Below are positions 8,564-18,300 of a DNA stretch of 43,326 nt, one piece after another. A model generated the notes under the pieces. That model did no database searches. It worked only from the letters and a program-made list of their open reading frames with translations, and had not been told where the DNA came from. Every line of letters begins with the position of its first letter. Positions within the stretch are counted from its first letter, which is position 1. Origin of the DNA: Limisphaerales bacterium (GTDB lineage Bacteria > Verrucomicrobiota > Verrucomicrobiia > Limisphaerales > UBA1096). The stretch is taken from NCBI GenBank assembly GCA_004213515.1, contig SHAK01000018.1, positions 1 to 43,326 on the forward strand, written 5' to 3'. The position numbers and the translations under genes are program-made.

Positions 8564-10126
8564 TCATTCAATTAATCGGCTGTATCCCTTTTTTTTGTAT
8601 TCTTCTAGTTTGCTTTTTAATTTTTTAACTATTTCAGGATAGTTGTTATAAAGGTTTTTAATTTCCCCGGGATCTTTTTCTAAGTTGTATAATTGGCCTG
8701 GAGATTCTGGAGTATGTTCAGCTAGAGCAAATTGTTTCATTCCCCATTCTCCTTCGCGTTCATAGTTGTTTCCTCCGGAGCCCTTATGATCAAGAAATTT
8801 CCATTTACCGTTTCGAATTGCCAAATCAAGACTGATTGTTTGATGTAGGGTGTATTCTCGAATTGGTTTTTTTGTTGTCTTAAGTAGTGCTGGTAAAATG
8901 TCGAAACTATCTTCGGCCGCATTGTTAGGTAACTTAGCTCCTGAAAGAGTTGCGCATGTGGCCATTATATCCGTTAAACAAATTGTCTGAGATGATACGC
9001 GGCCGGCTTTTATTTTTTTTGGCCATCGTACAACGAATGGAACTCGATGCCCTCCCTCCCATTGATCACGTTTTACACCTCGCCATGGGCGGGCTCCATC
9101 GTGATTATATTTTTTTCGCATATCAATTGATGTTGGGACTTCTGGGCCGTTGTCGCTAGTGAATATTATTAATGTGTTCTCACCAAATCCTAATTGATCA
9201 ATTTTTTTTACTAATGCGCCAACAATGAAGTCTAGTTCAAAGATAAAATCACCATGAGGTCCAGATTGAGTAGAACCTTTGAATGCTCTCCCTGGGAAAG
9301 ATGGCAAATGAACTGCTTGTGCGGAGTGGAAGAGGAAGAAAGGTTTATTTGATGAGTTTTTTTTGTGATTTTCTAAAAATTCTATGCTTTTTTGAAGAAA
9401 GACCATGTCGACCTCCTCAAGATCAAAGCCCGGAGCGATCATCCCTGGTCTATTATCTCTTGAATATGGATGTTTAGGGAGTGGTGTGCGATCAACAATA
9501 TGGGTGGGGGGTGTTGGAATTTTATCCCCGTCTATATAAGCATAAAGCCAATCAGTAGTTGGGCAGCTGGCTGTACCAAAAAAATAATCAAATCCCTGAT
9601 GTAATGGGCCATCAGTAATTGCCTTTGTGTAGTCAATTCGTTTCACCGCATCTAGCCCGTTTTTTAAAATCGGTTTTCCGTCTGTATCATAAAAAGTTAA
9701 ACCGACATGCCACTTGCCGAACATGGCAGTAATATAGCTTTGTTCTTGTAACATTTTAGCAATCGTTAGCCTGTCGTTCTCAATCAGGCACGGACCTCCT
9801 GCGCCTGTGAAAACACCCTTCATGCCATTTCGAAAAGCCATTCTTCCAGTAAGAAAACTATATCTTGTTGGGGTGCAGACTGTGGATGGGCTATGGGCGT
9901 CGGTGAACATAATTCCCTCCTTAGCCAAAAGATCAATGTTGGGTGTTGGTATTTTCGATTCAGAATTATAACAACCTACATCTCCGTAACCTAGATCATC
10001 TGCTAGAATAAAAACAATATTAGGTTTATTTGAATGATGTTCAGCTACTACACTGTTTTCTAAATTGGGTAGGATTGAAAAAATCAGGACAAACGTGGCC
10101 TGTTGGTATTTCCTAAAGTTTATCAT
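8564..10126 (-). CDS. Exported type I sulfatase (arylsulfatase family)
   Basis: Hydrolyses sulfate esters, probably on a polysaccharide or its fragments. The start at 10126 (MINFRKYQQA) gives a signal peptide; a start at 10165 would add 13 residues. NIVFILADDLGYGDVGCY carries the metal Asp pair. The formylglycine motif is canonical, VCTPTRYSFLTGR (C-x-P-x-R), followed by FGKWHVG. TSDNGPEVP supplies the distal metal site. The protein has about 520 residues, with the usual small C-terminal subdomain giving YNLEKDPGEIKNLYNN. Maturation needs a formylglycine-generating enzyme not present here. It is last in a possible minus-strand unit with the next three genes. The natural substrate cannot be read from the sequence. 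Confidence 0.95.
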   Translation of the reverse strand: MINFRKYQQATFVLIFSILPNLENSVVAEHHSNKPNIVFILADDLGYGDVGCYNSESKIPTPNIDLLAKEGIMFTDAHSPSTVCTPTRYSFLTGRMAFRNGMKGVFTGAGGPCLIENDRLTIAKMLQEQSYITAMFGKWHVGLTFYDTDGKPILKNGLDAVKRIDYTKAITDGPLHQGFDYFFGTASCPTTDWLYAYIDGDKIPTPPTHIVDRTPLPKHPYSRDNRPGMIAPGFDLEEVDMVFLQKSIEFLENHKKNSSNKPFFLFHSAQAVHLPSFPGRAFKGSTQSGPHGDFIFELDFIVGALVKKIDQLGFGENTLIIFTSDNGPEVPTSIDMRKKYNHDGARPWRGVKRDQWEGGHRVPFVVRWPKKIKAGRVSSQTICLTDIMATCATLSGAKLPNNAAEDSFDILPALLKTTKKPIREYTLHQTISLDLAIRNGKWKFLDHKGSGGNNYEREGEWGMKQFALAEHTPESPGQLYNLEKDPGEIKNLYNNYPEIVKKLKSKLEEYKKKGYSRLIE

Positions 10127-10229
10127 TTTTTTGAGGAATAATACTTTGGGCGTAAATAAGAGCATATTAAGGAATTTAATATATTATCTTCCATAAGTGA
10201 TAGAAGATTTAAATTGGATTTTATAAATA

Positions 10230-10817
10230 TTAACCTCTGGATTTCTCAAGGAATATCATCATAAATGTGGCCATTAAGCAGCGTATCTCCTCGTTGTCAT
10301 CAAGCTCACTAAGTTTATCTATTTTAAATAGTCCTCCCCAGAAGCTTGGCGCCTTTGTTATGCGAAACAATTCTTTTCCTTCCTCGGTGGTAATTATATA
10401 GGAAGGATTAAAAATATAATTGACTATTAATCCTACGCCAATAATTCCTCCTAGCAATGTGTCTACAACTTTAGCAAATGGATTTTCCTCGCGAATGGTA
10501 GCGTAGTGGTTGTCTTTAGCGTCTTTAAGCAAGTAGGTCGCTTTCCATATTGAGCGAAGGCCTTCGCGTTTTATTGATCCAAAAGAGTTCTCGTTTAAAT
10601 CAATGAAAGAATATGCAGCGCGAAAATCTAAAATCTTGTTTGCCTTAATGCTGCATACTTTTTTGGACTTAGTTTTATCCTCGAAAACTTCTAGCTCCTC
10701 TTTAAATTTCAGGATTTTTTGACGGGCGTAAGCGATCGGAGTGGAATTTGAATCAGTCAGGGTTGCTTGTTTAGCGAGCGCGATTTTTTTGAAATTTAAA
10801 GTTAGAGGATACTGCAT
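10230..10817 (-). CDS. LURP-one/Tubby-like domain protein, function unknown
   Basis: A 195-residue protein starting MQYPLTLNFKKIALAKQATL. The body has the repeated short strands of the LURP-one-related/Tubby-like C-terminal fold, with pieces such as YARQKILKFKEELEVFEDKT, YSFIDLNENSFGSIKREGL, and a central hydrophobic helix (TLLGGIIGVGLIVNYIF) that could be the buried helix of the barrel or a membrane segment. Members elsewhere are linked to membrane lipids or scramblase-like proteins, but no bacterial role is established to my knowledge. It lies 73 bases after glpK on the same strand. The family call is by pattern only. Confidence 0.7.
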   Translation of the reverse strand: MQYPLTLNFKKIALAKQATLTDSNSTPIAYARQKILKFKEELEVFEDKTKSKKVCSIKANKILDFRAAYSFIDLNENSFGSIKREGLRSIWKATYLLKDAKDNHYATIREENPFAKVVDTLLGGIIGVGLIVNYIFNPSYIITTEEGKELFRITKAPSFWGGLFKIDKLSELDDNEEIRCLMATFMMIFLEKSRG

Positions 10818-10890
10818 GTGAAAATGCTTGTGCGTAATTATATTATTAGCAAGTAATATATCCTTATAACAGTATTTTAATAATTGTTAT

Positions 10891-12372
10891 TTATGATAGA
10901 TTGCTAACTGTTTTCTTCCATTCTTTGAGGAGCTTTATTCTATTTGAATTGTTCATGCTTGGGCGGAAAAAAGTATCTGCTTTCCAATGGGTTTTAATAC
11001 TGGATTTATTCTTCCAGACGTTTACTGCTAAACCTGCTAAGTATGCCGCTCCAAGTGCGGTTGTTTCAGTTGTAGTTGGTCGAACAATTCGCGCATTAAG
11101 TATATCGCTTTGGAGCTGCATTAACAGATTGTTTTGGCTTGCTCCTCCATCAACACGTAGTTCACGAAGGGGTAGTTTTGCATCTGATGACATACAACGT
11201 ATGACGTCGTTAACTTGCAAAGCAATTCCTTCTAAAGCTGCTCTAGCAATATGACCTTTATTTGTTCCTCGGCTTAGACCGCTGATTTTCGCACGTGCGT
11301 ATGGATTCCAGTAAGGAGCGCCAAGACCTGTGAACGCTGGAACAAAACTAACCCCTCCATTGTCTTTAACTTGGCTTGCTAAGGATTCTATATCTGACGC
11401 TGATTTTATAATGCCTAATTGATCTCGAAGCCATTGTACGGCTGCTCCCGCCGTGAATACACTTCCTTCAAGTGCATATTCCGTTTTACCTTTGATTTTC
11501 CAAGCTACTGTTGTGAGAAGGCGGTTTTTGGATGGCATCGGTTTAGATCCCGTATGCATTAGTAGGAAGCATCCAGTGCCATAAGTGGATTTAACCATTC
11601 CGCTTTGATGGCAGCATTGGCCAAAAAGTGCAGCTTGTTGATCGCCTGCTATACCTGCAATTGGTATGGAACTTCCTAATGCTAAGGTGTGATCATAAAT
11701 TTCACTCGAAGAGACTACCGTAGGCATCATTGAACGGGGTATTTTGAATAGCTCGAGTAAACGCTTATCCCAGTCTCCTTTCTTGATGTTGAAGAGCATG
11801 GTTCTAGAAGCATTAGAGAAATCTGTTATGTGCAATTTTCCATTGGTTAATTTCCATAATAACCATGTGTCAATTGTCCCAAAAGCGAGTTTGCCAGCCT
11901 TGGCTTTTGCTTTTGCTCCTTTAATATTATTCAATATCCATTGAATTTTTGTTGCGCTGAAATAAGCGTCTAATTCAAGTCCGGTTAAGCGTCGTATAAG
12001 TTTATCAACATTATCTTTTCGGAGTGATGAACAATAGTCTGATGTTCGTCGATCTTGCCAAACTATCGCATTGTAAACCGGTACTCCTGTGGTTCGATCC
12101 CAGACCACAGTTGTTTCACGTTGGTTGGTAATCCCTATGCCAGAGATTTCGTTTGATGTTAATTTTGCTTTTCGAATCGCTTGTTTTGCTGTTTGCAACT
12201 GAGTCTTCCATATTGTTTCTGGGTCGTGCTCTACCCAGCCTGATTTAGGGAATAGTTGAGGGAATTCTCTTTGGCTAATAGCAACAACTTGGCTATTTGA
12301 ATTAAATACAATAGCTCTTGAGCTGGTTGTTCCTTGATCTAGAGCTAAGATGTATTTTTTTTTGTAACGCAT
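10891..12372 (-). CDS. glpK: Glycerol kinase
   Basis: Phosphorylates glycerol to sn-glycerol 3-phosphate with ATP in the cytoplasm. At 493 residues it has the normal FGGY-family length. The first phosphate loop is at the N-terminus (LALDQGTTSSRAIVFN), followed by GITNQRETTVVWDR and the ATP-binding GDQQAALFGQCCHQ; the C-terminal FGGY signature appears in RELRVDGGASQNNLLMQLQSDIL. All catalytic blocks look intact. There is no glycerol facilitator, dehydrogenase or regulator gene near it. It begins only 6 bases after the stop of the thioredoxin-like gene, so the two are probably cotranscribed, which is an unusual neighbour. Confidence 0.97.
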   Translation of the reverse strand: MRYKKKYILALDQGTTSSRAIVFNSNSQVVAISQREFPQLFPKSGWVEHDPETIWKTQLQTAKQAIRKAKLTSNEISGIGITNQRETTVVWDRTTGVPVYNAIVWQDRRTSDYCSSLRKDNVDKLIRRLTGLELDAYFSATKIQWILNNIKGAKAKAKAGKLAFGTIDTWLLWKLTNGKLHITDFSNASRTMLFNIKKGDWDKRLLELFKIPRSMMPTVVSSSEIYDHTLALGSSIPIAGIAGDQQAALFGQCCHQSGMVKSTYGTGCFLLMHTGSKPMPSKNRLLTTVAWKIKGKTEYALEGSVFTAGAAVQWLRDQLGIIKSASDIESLASQVKDNGGVSFVPAFTGLGAPYWNPYARAKISGLSRGTNKGHIARAALEGIALQVNDVIRCMSSDAKLPLRELRVDGGASQNNLLMQLQSDILNARIVRPTTTETTALGAAYLAGLAVNVWKNKSSIKTHWKADTFFRPSMNNSNRIKLLKEWKKTVSNLS

Positions 12373-12378
12373 ATTTGG

Positions 12379-13158
12379 TCAGGGTATTTCAACTGTCCGA
12401 TAAAAACGTTTTTTTCGTGTTAGAGCAGCGGTCGTGTCTATGACTTCTTCTTTGTCTCTTTCAAGTGTTATTTTTTTTAAAGTTTTCCAATTATTATCCT
12501 GTCCTAAGTCTTCGCTATATTGAATTTCATAAGACCTTCCTTCAATCCCTTCTATTGTGATTTTAATGACGGTATCTGCAGTAATATTTGTTTTGTATGG
12601 GGATTTAAGAAGGGATTGTTTGATATTCTTATAGCCCTCGTCGTCATTGAGATCAGAATTTCTTTCGCCAAGGAACGGGAAGTAATCGGTAAGTTCTCCT
12701 CGCTCATTGTAAATATAGAAATCATCTTTACCTCCTTGATGTTTAGAAAAAGCGTCAACTTCTTTTGTGTCTTGAAACAATGGGAAGCTACATCTTGAAA
12801 TAAACTCATCTTGTGAATCCATGCCCGAGTGAATGTTAATTACAACAAAATTGACTTCAAATCCATCAGTTGAGAGTTCTTTTTGCAGTAGTTCCATTTT
12901 TTCTATCTGACGTCGGCAGAAATGGCACCATGAGGCGAGCAATCCCACTATAGTGACCCGTCCTCTAAATTGATCTAAGCCATATGTTTGTTTGTATTTT
13001 AGGCTTTCAGGCTGAAAGTCTAACAGTTCCCAAGATGGCCATGTAGAGCCGATTTTTCGAGGAGATGTGGTCTGCGCTTGTATTGAATTTGCCATTATGA
13101 AGACCAGTGTCAGTAAGCTAATCTTTAAGACAAATGCAATAGAGTTTTGTGTCTGCAT
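12379..13158 (-). CDS. Exported thioredoxin-like (TlpA/redoxin) protein with C-terminal secreted-protein module
   Basis: A 259-residue exported protein. The signal peptide ends near NSIQA. Residues about 45-185 form a thioredoxin fold with the active site SWCHFCRRQIEKM (CxxC as WCHFC), so it may act as a thiol-disulfide oxidoreductase in the periplasm. After this a separate C-terminal segment of about 65 residues (IKITIEGIEGRSYEIQYSED, W at NNWKTL, ending KKRFYRTVEIP) is not part of any thioredoxin. The same kind of tail ends two other secreted proteins in this window, at 15332 and 31204. It is first in a possible four-gene minus-strand unit and is divergent from the second sulfatase. Confidence 0.85.
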   Translation of the reverse strand: MQTQNSIAFVLKISLLTLVFIMANSIQAQTTSPRKIGSTWPSWELLDFQPESLKYKQTYGLDQFRGRVTIVGLLASWCHFCRRQIEKMELLQKELSTDGFEVNFVVINIHSGMDSQDEFISRCSFPLFQDTKEVDAFSKHQGGKDDFYIYNERGELTDYFPFLGERNSDLNDDEGYKNIKQSLLKSPYKTNITADTVIKITIEGIEGRSYEIQYSEDLGQDNNWKTLKKITLERDKEEVIDTTAALTRKKRFYRTVEIP

Positions 13159-13219
13159 CGCAAAGAATACTAAAGCTAGAATCAGAAATTGGCAATCTGC
13201 TGAAAAGGGCTGGTCGTGA

Positions 13220-14776
13220 TTGCGTAAGATCTTTAGTTTGTTTGCTATGCGTTTATTTCATTTAATTAAAATGACTTTGATGGTTTGTTTTCTAACATTA
13301 GCAGTATCTCTAAATGCTGATAATCCCTCTAAGCCTCCCAATATTGTTTTGATTATGTGTGATGACATGGGCTGGAGTGATATTGGTTGTTATGGTGGTG
13401 AAGTGAAGACCCCTAATCTTGACCAATTAGCTGCTGAGGGATTGAGGTTTACGCAGTTTTATAACAATGCCAAATGCACTACTACAAGGGCATCAATATT
13501 GACAGGCCTTTACCCTAGGCGTGGAAAAGGAGGTTTGCTGAGAGAAAACATGGTGACGTTGGGCGAGGCTATGAAATTAGCTGGTTATCAAACGGCATTA
13601 AGTGGTAAATGGCATTTGGGCTCCAGTGAATCAACTCACCCATATAGACGTGGGTTTGATGAATATTATGGATTATTAGACGGTTGCTGTAATTTTTTTA
13701 ATCCAAAGCAAAAAGATCCGAAATACAAAGGAGGTAGGATTCGTAAATTTGGAATAAATGATCGAGATATTAATGATTTTTCAGATGATTATTATACTAC
13801 CGATGCTTTTACAGATCACGCTATTGAATGTGTGGAGAAGTTCACACAAAACAGCAAGCCGTACTTTTTACATGTCTGTTATACAGCACCCCATTATCCA
13901 TTACATGCTAAACCGAAAGATATTAAAAAATATATAGGTAAATACAAAATGGGATGGGAAGAAATGCGTAAACAAAGATATAGACGCTTAATTCAGATGG
14001 GGCTGATTGATTCTGAATGGCAGCTTTCAGATAAGGACTTTAGGTCGTACGATTGGGAGACTGCAAACAAAGAGCATGAGGATCTAAGAATGGCTGTTTA
14101 TGCTGCAATGATAGATAGTATGGACCAGAATATTGGGAGACTCATTAAGTCTATTAAAATGAATAAAGGAGGGGACAATACGCTTGTTATATTTCTGTCT
14201 GATAATGGGGGATGCGCCGAGGAGCCGGGCGGTCGATCTCCTGAAATTATTCCTGGTCCAAAGGAGTTTTATGCATCGGTTGGACCGTCTTGGGGGTGGG
14301 CACAAAATTCGCCATTTCGTCGTTATAAGAGTTGGGCGCATGAAGGTGGTATAGCAACGCCTTGTATTGCTTGGTGGCCCGGAAGAGTGTCCAGTGGTTC
14401 GATAACTAAAGAGGTTGGTCATATAATAGATTTTATGCCTACCTTTCTTGAATTAAGTGGTGGTAAGTATCCAAAAGAATTTAATGGGGAAAAAATTATT
14501 CCGGTTGAGGGGAAAAGTCTTGTGAGTGTTTTGAACGGTAAACGACGTAAAGGACACGATCAACTGGCATGGGAATGGTCTGGAAATAGGGCGCTTCGAG
14601 AGGGGAAATGGAAGCTGGTTTGGGACAAGTTTGATAAAAAGTGGGCATTGTTTGATATGCTGGAAGATCGGACAGAGACGACTGATTTAGCTGAAAGCAT
14701 GCCAGAATTAGTCACGCGTTTGGCACTGGATTGGCGTACTTGGGCAAAGAGTAATGGATTAAAGCCAAAAAATTAA
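13220..14776 (+). CDS. Exported sulfatase with variant C-T-T-T-R motif
   Basis: A second sulfatase, 518 residues from the TTG at 13220; an ATG at 13247 gives a cleaner signal peptide (MRLFHLIKMTLMVCFLTLAV) and may be the true start, although AAAGGG lies ten bases before the TTG. Metal and active-site blocks are clear: NIVLIMCDDMGWSDIGCYGG, KCTTTRASILTGLYPRR, SGKWHLGSS and FLSDNGGCAEEPGG. The activation motif reads C-T-T-T-R, with Thr where Pro or Ala is usual. The end (LFDMLEDRTETTDLAESMPE) is the standard sulfatase C-terminus. It is followed 13 bases later by the LOG gene. It is only distantly similar to the sulfatase at 8564, so the two probably have different substrates. Confidence 0.93.
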   Translation: MRKIFSLFAMRLFHLIKMTLMVCFLTLAVSLNADNPSKPPNIVLIMCDDMGWSDIGCYGGEVKTPNLDQLAAEGLRFTQFYNNAKCTTTRASILTGLYPRRGKGGLLRENMVTLGEAMKLAGYQTALSGKWHLGSSESTHPYRRGFDEYYGLLDGCCNFFNPKQKDPKYKGGRIRKFGINDRDINDFSDDYYTTDAFTDHAIECVEKFTQNSKPYFLHVCYTAPHYPLHAKPKDIKKYIGKYKMGWEEMRKQRYRRLIQMGLIDSEWQLSDKDFRSYDWETANKEHEDLRMAVYAAMIDSMDQNIGRLIKSIKMNKGGDNTLVIFLSDNGGCAEEPGGRSPEIIPGPKEFYASVGPSWGWAQNSPFRRYKSWAHEGGIATPCIAWWPGRVSSGSITKEVGHIIDFMPTFLELSGGKYPKEFNGEKIIPVEGKSLVSVLNGKRRKGHDQLAWEWSGNRALREGKWKLVWDKFDKKWALFDMLEDRTETTDLAESMPELVTRLALDWRTWAKSNGLKPKN

Positions 14777-14789
14777 AACTTAATAATTA

Positions 14790-15335
14790 ATGGGTAAAAT
14801 TTCTAATATTTGTGTTTTTTGTGGTTCATCTGTAGGGGGTGACCCTATATATACTCAGGCTACACAAAGTCTAGGTAAGTTGATGGCTGCTCGAGGGTTT
14901 AATTTGGTTTATGGGGCAGGAAATATCGGTTTGATGGGAGTGCTGGCAGATTCGGTTCTAGCAGCAGGTGGTGAAGCGATCGGAATAATACCTGAAAAGC
15001 TTGTAGGGCGCGAATTAGCGCACCAAGGATTAACAGAATTGCATGTAGTTGAGACAATGCATGACCGAAAAGCAAAAATGCACGATTTATGCGACGCCTT
15101 TTTAGTATTGCCTGGTGGTATTGGGACGATGGAAGAGTTTTTTGAGGCGGTAACTTGGCGTCAACTAGATTATCATTGCAAGCCCATAGGTATGTTAAAT
15201 GTGGGCGGGTTTTATAATGGAATTGAACAATTTTTTAAAACTATGTTGTCATCCAAATTTTTGAGACCTAAACACGCCGAATTGTTTTTTGTTGATACAG
15301 ATTCAGAACGATTACTTGATCGTTTGACTGTTTAA
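14790..15335 (+). CDS. LOG family cytokinin riboside 5'-monophosphate phosphoribohydrolase (TIGR00730)
   Basis: A cytoplasmic enzyme of 181 residues that removes the ribose 5-phosphate from a nucleoside monophosphate. Family motifs are present: CVFCGSSVGG at the N-terminus, RGFNLVYGAGNIGLMG, and the catalytic PGGIGTMEEFFE at about residues 106-118. In bacteria the true substrate is often AMP or is unknown. It appears to be cotranscribed with the upstream sulfatase. Its TAA stop (15333-15335) overlaps the stop of the convergent LamG gene (15332-15334), so the two genes end in one shared TTAA. Confidence 0.93.
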   Translation: MGKISNICVFCGSSVGGDPIYTQATQSLGKLMAARGFNLVYGAGNIGLMGVLADSVLAAGGEAIGIIPEKLVGRELAHQGLTELHVVETMHDRKAKMHDLCDAFLVLPGGIGTMEEFFEAVTWRQLDYHCKPIGMLNVGGFYNGIEQFFKTMLSSKFLRPKHAELFFVDTDSERLLDRLTV

Positions 15336-18300
15336 TTACTTGATCGGAAAAACTGACTTATTCCATCTGTTGGAATTGTTATTGGGCTTTTTGCATTCAA
15401 TTCTTTCCATGGTCCGTTAACATTAGAGGAGGATTCTAACAATCCCGTAAACTTGATGGTAACACCGTTCGCATTTTTCTCTACGCTGATCATTGGTTCA
15501 GTTGTGTGTTTTGACTTTGGAATGAAAAGAGGCAGACCTTTGGGTTCAACACCCCCAAGGATAGCTGCTTCAGCTGGTGATATCTCACGATTGTAAATAG
15601 CGATTGAGTTAATGAATAATTCTCCATTTTCGCCATCGTTGTCGTTAAATAACCAGACGCTTTCTCCCATGGACTGCCTTCCATCTAATCCTCCGTTTGC
15701 TTGTTTGGAGTGATATTTTCCATTTAGATATTTTGTATAGAAGCCTGAGGAGAGGTCGAATGAGAGAATAATTCTATGCCATTGCTCAGCAGTTACTTGG
15801 TTTTCAGGTTCTTCTGGCTCATATCCACCCCCGCCTTGCCCCAGGCCTCCATCACTTTTTCTCCAAAACACATCTCCGTCTCCATTATTGTCGAGGTTTG
15901 CTATTGATGCCCATCCATTACCTTTTCCTGAAAAATAAATATCATAGGCCAAGCTGTATTGATTGACTCGTTTGCCCCCGCCGTTGGCTTCTATGTTGTG
16001 ATTTATTATATATCCGAAATTAGGATTGGATCCAACATGTCCGACTTTCATTACATTTAAGGTTTTACCTCCAACACCTTCGATTTCGAATGACTCTGTG
16101 GTTCCCAAATCAGTTGCACCGGATGTCGCACCTTTTGGGCCATCGATATATGATATTGATTGACCTATAATTGCTGAAAAATCTTTTTCTTCGAACGTCC
16201 ACAAACCTCGGACTGGAGTAGGCATTGGAATTCCTAGAGCTGATGGAGCTCCAAGAGCCCTTGCTTCATCTTGGCTGACTTTTCCATTTCTAATCTGGAT
16301 AGCTGCGACATAGATCTCGCCGTTTTCCCCATCATTATCATTAAATAGCCAAGAGGTAGTATCCATTGATTGTCGACCATCCAGTCCGGAATTTGTCTGG
16401 CTCGAGTGATAAATGCCGTCAACATATTTTTCATACAGTCCCTGAGCTAGATCAATAGCCAAGACAATACGGTGCCACTGGCCTGTATTGATTTTGATTT
16501 CAGGATCATCAGGTTCATATCCATTTGATCCTTGTCCAAGACCTCCATCATTGCGTCGCCAAAACACATCTCCATCTCCAAGGGCATCCATGTTTAGTAA
16601 AGAGGCCCATCCATTTCCTCCGCCGGTGAATAGTACGTCAAAAACGATTGAGTATTGGTTCACTTTTTTGCCACCACCATTTGGGGTAATGCCATGGTCC
16701 ATTAAATATCCCAAATTGGCATTTGAACCAATATGGTTAACTTTCATTACTGAAGTTTTTTTGCCATTGATATCAGGTATTTCAAAATCTGAAGTAATTC
16801 CAAATTCAGTGGCACTAGCTGTGGCTCCTTTCTCTCCATCGAGATATTTTAAATTATTACCAATTGTGGCTTTCAATTCATTACTAAAATTCCAATAACC
16901 TGTGATTTTTATTTCATCGCGAGCATCAACACTAAAGCTCCACTCTCTTTGAATTAAGTTACCCTGAGAGTCTTCAAATTTTATTTTCACATCGTATTCT
17001 AATTCGCTGAGGCTTTTGTGTTCAGGTTGAAAGTTAACAAATGTATGTTTGCCAGTTTTTGAAATGGTTGGTTTAGAACGACGATTGTTAACATATAGTT
17101 TCACGGAATCAGTGTCTATTGTGGTTTCATCGTCTGCTATTATTATAGAGATTGGGGTCTCTTTGCTATTGCCAGAAGAATTAGGAGCTGGGTCAGCGAC
17201 AGCAACATAAGGCAAACGATTTTTATCTGTACGAGTGAAGGATTTAATCGACTTTTCGTTTTCGATGTCGTTTATCAGGATCTTCTCTTCAGTGTTTATG
17301 TCAATTGAGTAAAATTCTAAAGCGGCGTTTCCAGACTTATTCCAGTATACAATGCGAAATGGATAGAGACCTTCTTTTTCAACTGTGAAATCAAATGAAC
17401 AGTCATTGGCTCCTTCACGGTAACCGATTAAGTTTAATTGGAATTCGCCGACTTCCTGTGCGAATCTGTCTCTAGAATTAGCAGCAGTGAACACCTTGAA
17501 TTTGTCCTCATCGTTCTGGTCAGGTTTTGCCACATGAGTTGTAATACCAAGCCTATGAGTGCCTGGTTTAAGAGCAAGAAATGTTAGTATTTCAGTGCTA
17601 AAATTTGTGTCTTGTTCTTCCTCTCCCGGGATGCCTGGAAAGAAGTCGTCGAAATCAAAGTGCCCAAATATCGATCCATCTTTTTGGAAATCAATAACTT
17701 CATATAAATCAAATTCTTTGTCGGTTTCACTTGGTATCGCGACGTTTTTCACCATGTTTCCTTCATTATCTTTAAGCAAACCTTCAAGTTGGTATATTGC
17801 TCTTTTAAAGTCATGCTGAATAGTTGTCTCCATCGGAGATTGGATAGTGCGCACGAGGAATCCGGGGCTACTTCCTGAGTCGATGGGTAGAGCTGTTGAG
17901 GGCGGTAGTTTTTGGAAGTCTGTTACTGTAAATCTCCATTTCTTAGTGTGATTCATTCCAATATTATCATCAAATTTTACGAGCGCTTCATATTTACCCA
18001 ATGGTTCAAGTAACAACTCTGGTTGAGCTGATATAGTTACAAGATCATCTGTTCTTTCGACTGCGACATTGAGCGGCTTATCGTTAAGCCACATTTTAAT
18101 AGAGTTATCATTGATCTTGTCTTGGCCGTCTTTAAGACTGCATTTAATTATTGTGCTTGGAAGGATGTCAGTGGGAATCGGACGCCTGAAAGGTGTGGGC
18201 TTTGGAAAAACAGAAACAATATAAGGCTTAACGGGTGGTTTTGAGGGAATGCCCTCTGCGCTTGGATTGCCTAGTTCTTCAATAATCGATCCAGGCAATA

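Noticed and set aside
8547-8580. TAATTG-TCATT-CAATTA hairpin between the DUF885 and sulfatase genes as terminator
   Set aside because: Stem is only six weak A/T pairs with no convincing T tract; not enough to call.
10901-11254. 117-codon open frame on the + strand opposite glpK
   Set aside because: Complete overlap with an unambiguous glycerol kinase gene; composition is typical of an antisense shadow.
15180-15400. Possible frameshift or gene truncation where the LOG and LamG genes meet
   Set aside because: Both proteins end at family-typical or module-typical positions; the overlap is just shared stop codons.
16488-16898. 136-codon open frame on the + strand inside the LamG gene
   Set aside because: It lies wholly antisense to a well-supported coding region; its Pro/Ser-rich sequence has no domain and reflects the codon pattern of the real gene.
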